NCBI RefSeq assembly: GCF_010093085.1
Contig: NZ_MSRC01000011.1
Span: 108,547-172,546 of the forward strand
Reading direction: 5' to 3'
Length of the DNA: 64,000 bases
Source of the DNA: Bacillus sp. SKDU12
Lineage (GTDB): Bacteria > Bacillota > Bacilli > Bacillales > Bacillaceae
The translations under genes and the position numbers were made by a program. Of this stretch, positions 27,173 to 33,683 are shown piece after piece. Numbering within the stretch: the first letter of the stretch is position 1; each line of letters begins with the position of its first letter. Under the pieces are notes generated by a model. The model had not been told where the DNA came from, made no database searches, and saw only the letters and a program-made list of their open reading frames with translations.

Positions 27173-28473
27173 CAATGACTCTTTAATAAACCATTTACAT
27201 CACGAATCGACTCCATCGCTGATTTCACCTTTTCAAATTGCAACTCGACAGATTTAATATTGTTTTTAAACTTGCCGTTCAACTCTTTGCCAAAGTGATA
27301 ATCGTGAAGAGCCCCAGTATCTTTTAAGATATTGCCCGTTAAAATACACAAAACTGATTCATCTTTGTCTATTATCTGCTGTGACCTCAATTGGCGGAGT
27401 CCTGCTGCAGTCGAAGCAGAGGCAGGCTCGCAGCCCACTCCTGTTCTGTCGATTATTGCTTTTGCATCAAGAATATCCTCGTCTGTAACAGAAACAGTGA
27501 TTCCATTTGTATCTTCCAACACCTTTTTTGCTTTTTTCCAGCTAGGAGGATTTCCTATATTCAATGCAGAAGCTCTAGTATACGGAAATGGTTCTGGATC
27601 AAGGGTTTCTTTCTTTTCACTAATCATTTGATGAAATGGACTGGCGCCCTCTGCTTGTATGATGGCTACCCGAGGTATCTTGTCTATGAAGTGCAGAGCA
27701 TATAAATCACGGAGCCCTTTCCCTAAAGCCGTCGCATTGCTAAGAGCACCCCCAGGAACAATAATCCAATCAGGCAATTGCCAGTCTAGATATTGAGCGA
27801 TCTCATAAATAATGCTCTTTTGGCCTTCAATTCTGAAAGGATTAATAGAATTGCATATATAAAAACCAAAATCACTGCTATACTTTTCCAAAAACTTGAT
27901 CCCGTCATCATAAGTTCCCGGAATACTGAATACATTTCCGCCGTAAGCAGCTGTCTGTAATACTTTGTTAATTGAAATTTCTTTATTCGGCACAAAAACG
28001 TAGGAGGAAGCATTTGCAAGAGAAGCATACATTCCCAATGATGAAGAAGTATTTCCAGTAGAAGTACAAGCGTATTTTTCATAACCTAAATGTTTGCCAT
28101 GTGAAACAGCAACAGTCATGCCGTTATCCTTAAACGAGCCGCTGGGATTTTCACTTTGCGCCTTTACATATACATGTCTAACCCCTGTATATGCCGATAG
28201 CATCTCAGAGCGGTATAACCCTGTGTTCCCCTCATATTTTGTAACGATGCTCTCAACAGGCAAGTCTGGATAGATAAGTTCTTTATATCTCCAAACTCCG
28301 CTTGCAAAAACAGACATGCGTTCAGATAGACGTTCATGAAATACATGCTTTAAAAAATCGGTATCGTAATGAGAAAAATCATGAACAATATCTAGCAGTC
28401 CACCACAAGAACATTGATACTTAAAATCATCAGGAGACATTTCTTGGCCACAGTCAATACAAATTAGTTTCAT
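27172..28473 (-). CDS. rhiB: Threonine-synthase homologue (APPA double-bond formation or resistance)
   Basis: 433 residues of the PLP fold-type II family. An N-terminal zinc-ribbon-like CIDCGQEM...YQCSCGG precedes the fold. The PLP lysine is in NPSGSFKDNGMTVA near residue 115, and CTSTGNTSSSLG and GALSNATALGKG bind the cofactor phosphate. Threonine synthase eliminates phosphate from O-phosphohomoserine. Applied to the phosphorylated 4-hydroxy phosphono amino acid, the same chemistry stopped before hydration gives the 3,4 double bond of APPA. It may also be a resistant stand-in for ThrC, the target of APPA. First gene of the operon. Confidence 0.82.
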   Translation of the reverse strand: MKLICIDCGQEMSPDDFKYQCSCGGLLDIVHDFSHYDTDFLKHVFHERLSERMSVFASGVWRYKELIYPDLPVESIVTKYEGNTGLYRSEMLSAYTGVRHVYVKAQSENPSGSFKDNGMTVAVSHGKHLGYEKYACTSTGNTSSSLGMYASLANASSYVFVPNKEISINKVLQTAAYGGNVFSIPGTYDDGIKFLEKYSSDFGFYICNSINPFRIEGQKSIIYEIAQYLDWQLPDWIIVPGGALSNATALGKGLRDLYALHFIDKIPRVAIIQAEGASPFHQMISEKKETLDPEPFPYTRASALNIGNPPSWKKAKKVLEDTNGITVSVTDEDILDAKAIIDRTGVGCEPASASTAAGLRQLRSQQIIDKDESVLCILTGNILKDTGALHDYHFGKELNGKFKNNIKSVELQFEKVKSAMESIRDVNGLLKSH

Positions 28474-28613
28474 ATTTTACTAGACATCAAACTGTCCTCT
28501 CACCACCTATAAAGTATTTATATGTGGATTTATAATAATATAGACAAATGGAAATTTCTAATATATATATTTTTTGTAATCATAATTATTTTTTATGAAT
28601 GGAGAGATGAACG
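28474..28613. promoter_or_regulatory. Divergent promoter region between rhiA and rhiB
   Basis: A very AT-rich 140-base region separates the LysR gene from the operon. It contains TATAATAATATAG and ATATATATATTTTTT tracts suited to -10 elements. LysR proteins usually bind such shared regions, but I cannot single out one T-N11-A operator with confidence. Confidence 0.5.
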
Positions 28614-29504
28614 GTGAATCTTCATGCATTGAGGCTGTTCTACACTGTAGCTGAGGAAGGAAATGTCACAGGCGCCGCAAAAAAACTAAATATAAGTCAG
28701 CCGGCTGTAACAGCTCAGATTAAAAAACTAGAAAAAGAAATAGGACTAACTTTGTTCCACCCTAGAGGAAGAGGAGTCTTTTTAACGCAAACAGGGCTCC
28801 AGCTTGCTAAACAAGCAAAAAGATTATTTTCGCTCCAACATGAGATTGAATCCTATCTGGAACATATAAAAGAAGGCTCTGTAGGAACACTGCATATCGT
28901 GACAACTAGTTTGCCAGCTAATTTTTTACTCCCAAAGTGGATCAGCCGATTTAAAAGAGAATACCCTGATGTCGATGTAGAAGTTACCACAGTCAACTCA
29001 ACAGAAGCCATAAATCAACTAGTAAATTATAAAGCTGACATCGGTATTATTGGCGGAAACAGGACATTTAATAAACACATTAGCAGTTCATTATTATTGG
29101 AGGATGAAATGTTATTTATTTCTAATAACAAACATAAATATGCAGAACAAACCATCTCGCTAGCGGAAATGGTAAAAGAACCGTTTGTTTTTCGTGAGGA
29201 AGGGAGTTTCTCTAGGGAGTTATTGTTCTCTTTATGCAACCTTTTCAATGTGAATAAGCCATGTACCGGATTACAAATGAACGGACTAAATGAAACCATT
29301 AACACTGTCATAGAGGGATACGGCGTAACATTTGTTTCTTTCCTTGAAGTCAATAGTTATTTATCAAGAGGAGATGTGAAAAGAATTAATGTGGAACATG
29401 TAGAGGTTACTAACCCTATTTCGCTATGCTGGAGAAATGATGATGTCATCTCGACAACAGCATTTAATTTTATTGAATTGATAAGAAAAGACAAAATGGA
29501 ATAA
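28614..29504 (+). CDS. rhiA: LysR-type transcriptional regulator of the rhi cluster
   Basis: 296 residues. The N-terminal winged helix is typical (LHALRLFYTVAEEGNVTGAA, then ISQPAVTAQIKKLEKEIG at 26-43), followed by a periplasmic-binding-like effector domain (about 90-296). It starts at GTG 28614, in frame with the conserved LysR N-terminus. It is transcribed away from the 13-gene operon and probably activates it in response to a small ligand. The gene order and letter follow the published rhizocticin cluster. Confidence 0.8.
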   Translation: MNLHALRLFYTVAEEGNVTGAAKKLNISQPAVTAQIKKLEKEIGLTLFHPRGRGVFLTQTGLQLAKQAKRLFSLQHEIESYLEHIKEGSVGTLHIVTTSLPANFLLPKWISRFKREYPDVDVEVTTVNSTEAINQLVNYKADIGIIGGNRTFNKHISSSLLLEDEMLFISNNKHKYAEQTISLAEMVKEPFVFREEGSFSRELLFSLCNLFNVNKPCTGLQMNGLNETINTVIEGYGVTFVSFLEVNSYLSRGDVKRINVEHVEVTNPISLCWRNDDVISTTAFNFIELIRKDKME

Positions 29505-29549
29505 TATTATTTCTTTATGATAAAGAACGCATGTTGTTTTTATGACCAA

Positions 29550-29583
29550 AAGACCCCTTTGGCCTGTTAACCAAAGAGGTCTT
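29550..29583 (+). terminator. Terminator after rhiA
   Basis: AAGACCCCTTTGG pairs with CCAAAGAGGTCTT (one mismatch), with only a short T-rich tail. It resembles the glmS terminator stem in sequence. Confidence 0.6.
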
Positions 29584-29682
29584 ATTTACAATTTCAACTC
29601 ATTTTATTGAATCTAAAAATAAACGCTTCATCTGGATTAGTAAACTATCTTATATATCAAAAAACATTATTCTTTTGTAAAA

Positions 29683-30024
29683 TCACCACAATGCCTTTTT
29701 TTCTTCCTCCTGCTCAATAAACAGATAATGTTCAGGTCTGCCTAAAACAGAAAACAGCACCAAAAGCAACTTCCATCCCCTGAGCGGACTTCCGCATCTA
29801 AACTTCAATGCTTCTCCTTCTGCCAAAGTAAACCTCAATGTTTGGCTTGTACACCAAGCAATTTTCACTTGAATAATATGTTCACCAGGCTGCAAATCAA
29901 TTCGCAGCCTCCCTCCATCTTTTATATTTCCCATTTCAGCTCCATCAATTTCCACAGAATAGCCTCTCAATTTATTGATGTACTGCGATGTCCTGCTAAT
30001 TTCAATGTACGTCTCTTGATTCAC
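29683..30024 (-). CDS. PEGA/DUF2846-like protein of unknown function
   Basis: 113 residues from a GTG with AGGAAGTG before it. The central part, YSVEIDGAEMGNIKDGGRLR followed by IDLQPGEHIIQVKIAW, reads like a PEGA-type beta fold (surface-associated beta domain). Further on, GWKLLLVLFSVLG may touch the membrane; the C-terminus is acidic. It stands between the rhi cluster and a decayed glmS copy, opposite in strand to rhiA, and has no counterpart I recall in strain 168 at this place. Confidence 0.55.
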   Translation of the reverse strand: MNQETYIEISRTSQYINKLRGYSVEIDGAEMGNIKDGGRLRIDLQPGEHIIQVKIAWCTSQTLRFTLAEGEALKFRCGSPLRGWKLLLVLFSVLGRPEHYLFIEQEEEKKALW

Positions 30025-30217
30025 AATGACACTTCCTTAAAGTCATAATCTAACAGGAAAAAAGCGGCAGTTCGACTCGCCCTTACCGTTATTTCTCATT
30101 CCTAGTATATTATAACTATAATGAAATGGGTACATGATAAACGAAGATAAACAAGTATAGTTGAAGATGATAAAATTTGAGAGCCTTATCAAGAGAGCAG
30201 AAGCTTTGAATGGGCAC

Positions 30218-30372
30218 ACGGTTTAACAAACATCACAGTCGCATGCAGTACAGCAGAGCAAGCGATCAGGAGCAAGCACTGGAGCTACTTCCGCAGTACG
30301 CATCTGTCATCCGCATCGTTTCGCTCTTTCAGAGAGATGATGTCTTTGATATTACCGCGAATACTTAAGTAC
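30218..30372 (-). pseudogene. Degenerate copy of the 3' end of glmS
   Basis: This stretch aligns with the last quarter-kilobase of the intact glmS (38390-38640) with many substitutions and at least two deletions. Shared blocks include CATCACAG, AGCAAGC, GGAGC, GCAGTACG, CATCTGTCATCCGCATCGT (30301-30319) and CAGAGAGATGATG. No frame remains open through it. It is a partial duplication of glmS left near the border of the rhi cluster. Strain 168 carries, as I recall, a similar short glmS-like frame (ybcM) beside skfA. Confidence 0.8.
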
Positions 30373-30416
30373 TTTTTCCGATCAAGACAATCGTGCCTGA
30401 TTGAGCATAATAAAAA

Positions 30417-30443
30417 ACACCCGCTTGGATTACGAGCGGATGT
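30417..30443 (-). terminator. Intrinsic terminator of ybcL
   Basis: ACATCCGCT / AGCGGGTGT with a nine-base loop followed by six T on the minus strand. Confidence 0.85.
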
Positions 30444-30473
30444 TAGATTTGTTGAAATGAAAGCATCGCATTA

Positions 30474-31643
30474 CTAATTTACATTTTTAGGAATCTGTTT
30501 CGGTTGTGCATTAAAAATCATCAATGATGCAATAATGGCAATCATCACTCCTATCGCGCCAACCCAGGTAATCGAAGCCAATGATACGTTTTCTACAAAA
30601 ACTCCCCCTATTCCTGCACCGGCTGCCATGGCGAGTTGCATCATGGACTGATTCATGCTGAGCAAAACACCTGACATTTCCGGTTCTATTGTAGCCAGAT
30701 GAAATTGCTGTGTCGGACCGCTGGACCATGCGGCAAACGACCATAATATGAGAATCAACAACACTCCGATATAGGAATGGGTGACAAGTGACAGCAGAAT
30801 CAATGTAATAATGTGCAATGTCATCCCGCCAACAAGTGTGAAGGGCACTCCCCATCTGTCTGTGCTATATCCCCCAAACTTCGATCCAACCAAACTCGCA
30901 ATACCGAATATAAGCAAGACACCGCTAAGCAGTTTACCGCTTATTCCTGAAATGTTCAAGAGATACGGTGACAGATAGGTATAAGCAACAGAATATCCCC
31001 CGAGCCAGAAGAAAGTGATTGATAATCCCATCGCCACTTTCCGTTTTTTGAAAAGAGCAAGCTGCTGAAGCAAGGGTACAGGCTTATCCCCTTCAGTATG
31101 CGGAAGAGTCAAAAATATAACGATCATTGCGATCAATCCTAACAAAGCAATGGCACCAAATACAGACTTCCAGCCGAATGCTGTTGCTATCATTCTTCCA
31201 AGCGGAACACCAATGATTAAAGAAGCGGTAAATCCCATCACGACAGTAGCGATGGCACTGCCTTGTTTCCCTTTCGATGCAATCTTAGCGGCAATTGTTA
31301 GTGCGGTGACAACAACCACACCTGCTCCCACCGCCATCATAATCCGCGCTGCAATAAACCATCCATAACCAGGCAGGACAAGGGCCAAGATGTTGCCGAA
31401 TACAAACAAACCGAGGGCATACATCATCAATTTGCGTCTATCCACTCTTGCTGTCAAAGCCATAAGTATGGGTGTGGAAAGAGCGTATACAAGTGAAAAG
31501 ATCGTAATAAGCTGACCCGCGGCAGCCAAGGTGATCCCGAGTGTATGAGCGATCTGATCCAAAATTCCGGAAATGATGTACTCTGAGGTTCCAACTAAAA
31601 AGCTGACAATGGCTAAAATATAAATTTTCCAAGTGCTAGCCAT
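30474..31643 (-). CDS. ybcL: MFS drug-type efflux transporter
   Basis: 389 residues from ATG 31643, which has AAAGGAGTG upstream. Twelve helices of the drug:proton antiporter (DHA1/AraJ-like) type: the loop motif ALTARVDRRKLM near residue 62 and IIGVPLGRMIATAFGWKSVF, the family's motif C region, near residue 150. It probably exports a toxic compound. It follows the ArsR-type repressor gene ybzH, and a palindrome related to the ybzH operator lies just upstream. Confidence 0.85.
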   Translation of the reverse strand: MASTWKIYILAIVSFLVGTSEYIISGILDQIAHTLGITLAAAGQLITIFSLVYALSTPILMALTARVDRRKLMMYALGLFVFGNILALVLPGYGWFIAARIMMAVGAGVVVVTALTIAAKIASKGKQGSAIATVVMGFTASLIIGVPLGRMIATAFGWKSVFGAIALLGLIAMIVIFLTLPHTEGDKPVPLLQQLALFKKRKVAMGLSITFFWLGGYSVAYTYLSPYLLNISGISGKLLSGVLLIFGIASLVGSKFGGYSTDRWGVPFTLVGGMTLHIITLILLSLVTHSYIGVLLILILWSFAAWSSGPTQQFHLATIEPEMSGVLLSMNQSMMQLAMAAGAGIGGVFVENVSLASITWVGAIGVMIAIIASLMIFNAQPKQIPKNVN

Positions 31644-31676
31644 AAAAATATTCACTCCTTTACCATTAATAAAACA

Positions 31677-31700
31677 ACATATCACGAAATATCGATATGT
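31677..31700. promoter_or_regulatory. Inverted repeat upstream of ybcL (candidate YbzH operator)
   Basis: Perfect arms ACATATC / GATATGT with a ten-base centre, placed 33 bases before the ybcL start. The same CATATCG word recurs at 31724-31740 and before ybzH. Confidence 0.5.
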
Positions 31701-31745
31701 TAATTAAAAAATAAATAAATCGTAATATGTCGATATGTATAGCAT

Positions 31746-31775
31746 AAAAATAAACATCTTTTGATGTTTATTTTT
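31746..31775. terminator. Bidirectional hairpin after ybzH
   Basis: AAAAATAAACATC / GATGTTTATTTTT, a perfect 13-base AT-rich stem that overlaps the ybzH stop codon. Confidence 0.65.
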
Positions 31776-32085
31776 ATATCTCTGTTTTAAGAAAGTCAGC
31801 AAGTTTCCCAATGGCTTCTTCATCTCTTTTGTAATACGTGTACTTTCCGATTCGTTCGGCCTTAATCAGACCGGCTCTTAAAAGGATGGTAAGATATTGA
31901 GATGCCGTCGATTGGGTCATTTTCAATTTGTCGGTTATTTGACTGACACATACCCCGATTGAGTTCATATCAATCCCTTCATGGGGCGCAAAATGACGAT
32001 CAGGCTCCTTCAGCCATTGTAAAATTTTCAACCTTGATTCATTTGATAAGGCTTTGAATACTTCAATTGGTTCCATACGGATCAT
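31774..32085 (-). CDS. ybzH: ArsR-family transcriptional repressor
   Basis: 103 residues, a compact winged helix: VFKALSNESRLKILQWLKEP at the start, the recognition helix region MTQSTASQYLTILLRAGLI at 54-72 and the wing ERIGKYTYYKRDEEAIG. No CxC metal motif is seen, so the inducer is probably not a thiophilic metal. The ATG at 32085 lacks a good ribosome-binding site; a second ATG is at 32076. An inverted repeat directly before the gene suggests autorepression. Confidence 0.85.
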   Translation of the reverse strand: MIRMEPIEVFKALSNESRLKILQWLKEPDRHFAPHEGIDMNSIGVCVSQITDKLKMTQSTASQYLTILLRAGLIKAERIGKYTYYKRDEEAIGKLADFLKTEI

Positions 32086-32086
32086 T

Positions 32087-32106
32087 ATATCGTTATATCA
32101 CGATAT
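32087..32106. promoter_or_regulatory. Inverted repeat at the ybzH start (candidate operator)
   Basis: ATATCG and CGATAT arms around TTATATCA, abutting the start codon, the usual place for an ArsR operator. Confidence 0.5.
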
Positions 32107-32321
32107 GTCAAATCATTTTTGGTGACTAGCTTTTTTAAGCTTATTTCTGACTCATTCTGTGAAATGAAGCTAAAGACAGCGTATCAAACACTAAAAAACT
32201 TCTGTTTCCGCTAAAGCTTTAGAAATTGGCCTTATGTTATCGTACACTTTTGGGAACCCGGCTGCGGTTTTGTTACTCTTGGCGTCCGCTTAGATTGTGA
32301 ATGATGGCATAACTTAAAAAG

Positions 32322-32350
32322 AAGCTGAGTTGACTATATTTAATCAGCTT
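32322..32350 (-). terminator. Terminator of the dab operon
   Basis: AAGCTGA / TCAGCTT stem with a 15-base loop and five T on the minus strand, 25 bases after the ybcI stop. The region between here and ybzH (about 32107-32321) holds no supported gene. Confidence 0.55.
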
Positions 32351-32374
32351 TCAACATCTTTGGAAACTTGTGCA

Positions 32375-32737
32375 TCAAAGAGTCTTCTCTAAATCATGAC
32401 ACAATTTAAATACCATCACTCGTTCACCTGTACGTGAGCTTAAATCAGTATGAAAACTTGTCACTTCTTCTCCGGTTATCGTCAGGATAATATCCTTAAG
32501 TTCTTCTATACCTGATTCAACTAACTCCGAACGAGTTTGTTTGATAGATAACATCCCCTCTTTTGATCCGCAAACTGCGTATTCAGCCGGTGTTAAAATC
32601 CCTTTTAAATTCACAATGATCATATCCCGCAGTATGTCGGTTTTGACAGATACAGACCCGCGCCCAAGATAATCCTTTTCCCATTGAGTAATGGTCTTGC
32701 TGATCTCTGATTCAATAAAACCTTTCGACTTCCTCAT
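32375..32737 (-). CDS. ybcI: DUF2294 (MpsC-like) protein
   Basis: 120 residues: an N-terminal helix (GFIESEISKTITQWEKDYLG), then VKTDILRDMIIVNLKGILTP and a C-terminal TSFHTDLSSRTGERVMVFKL, the pattern of DUF2294. Homologues belong to the MpsABC bicarbonate/cation transport group named in staphylococci. It is the last gene of the dabB-dabA operon. Soluble, so a cytosolic accessory role is likely. Confidence 0.75.
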   Translation of the reverse strand: MRKSKGFIESEISKTITQWEKDYLGRGSVSVKTDILRDMIIVNLKGILTPAEYAVCGSKEGMLSIKQTRSELVESGIEELKDIILTITGEEVTSFHTDLSSRTGERVMVFKLCHDLEKTL

Positions 32738-32782
32738 ATATAAAACATCTCCTGAGCATATTCTATTTATTATATCGTCTCA

Positions 32783-33073
32783 TTAGTATTCTCTTATCAC
32801 ATGTCCTTCATATACACCTTCAATATCCAAATCAGTTTTACCGTTTCTTAAGACCACTATCATTTTTGATAACATATTTTCTTCCATCATAGAGTGTATA
32901 TGCAAAAACCGAACGCTTCCAAAGTGATTTTTCTCAACTTCTTCATAAGATGTGAAATGATAAAAATCAATTGCTTTTCTCATTACTTTTTTCAAGCATT
33001 CCATATTTTCACGATCAAACGAGCTCATTTCCTCTATTGTTCTCGTGATAAAATCAGTTAAATTAGTTCCCAT
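32783..33073 (-). CDS. ybcH: Small protein YbcH of the carbon-uptake operon
   Basis: 96 residues, charged, with no membrane segment (TDFITRTIEEMSSFDRENME and onward). No domain recognised. It lies 45 bases upstream of ybcI and 27 bases after ybcF in the same direction, so it is presumably cotranscribed with the DabAB transporter. Confidence 0.65.
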   Translation of the reverse strand: MGTNLTDFITRTIEEMSSFDRENMECLKKVMRKAIDFYHFTSYEEVEKNHFGSVRFLHIHSMMEENMLSKMIVVLRNGKTDLDIEGVYEGHVIREY

Positions 33074-33100
33074 ACATTCTCCTTAGATGACAAGCAATAA

Positions 33101-33607
33101 TCAGATGAAGCTTGATGCTGTTTTAATAGCAGGAACCTCCACAATTGAGGATTCTCCATCTTTATGATCAACGATTAAACCCTTTACTTTAACATATGAC
33201 GGCACTAGTGGATGTTTCCGAATGATATCAACACTTTTTTCAATACAGTCACTGCTGTTTTCATTTAACCATTCATCGACCGTACCGCCTAAAAATTCAG
33301 GCTTGCAATGTTGGAAAAGATAATCCAATGTTTGTATTTTGTCTTTCATTGTTTTAAGTTGAGTTAGTCTATTACCTCTAGAAGTCCTCTTATCTTTTGT
33401 TCCTACAACAAAAACTTCCTCGACGTTTTCCTGATAAATGGCAAAGATAACAGACCTCATGATTTCTCCATAAGGGTGTGAGATACGGGCACCATAGCTT
33501 TGTATCGTCAGCATATTTTCCGCTGGAGTGTCAGTCACTTCTTGCAAAATAGGCTCCAAGCCGTTTTCAATGTCCGTCAAAAATAATACTTTTTTATTTA
33601 CAATCAT
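33101..33607 (-). CDS. ybcF: Beta-carbonic-anhydrase-like protein
   Basis: 168 residues from ATG 33607, which has GAGGTG eight bases upstream. The 212-residue reading would run into the dabA gene. The fold resembles beta-carbonic anhydrases (VLFLTDIENGL, ENMLTIQSYGARISHPYGEI, VEEVFVVGTKDKRTSRG and TLDYLFQHCKPEFLGG). The normal CxDSR and HxxC zinc ligands are not evident, so it may be inactive or bind CO2/bicarbonate only. Position after dabA suits a link to inorganic carbon handling. Confidence 0.75.
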   Translation of the reverse strand: MIVNKKVLFLTDIENGLEPILQEVTDTPAENMLTIQSYGARISHPYGEIMRSVIFAIYQENVEEVFVVGTKDKRTSRGNRLTQLKTMKDKIQTLDYLFQHCKPEFLGGTVDEWLNENSSDCIEKSVDIIRKHPLVPSYVKVKGLIVDHKDGESSIVEVPAIKTASSFI

Positions 33608-33683
33608 ACAGCACACCTCTTCTTTCTGTTTATCATTTTTATATGGAGTAGCGAAACTATCTGATAAATGTTTATATGAATCG

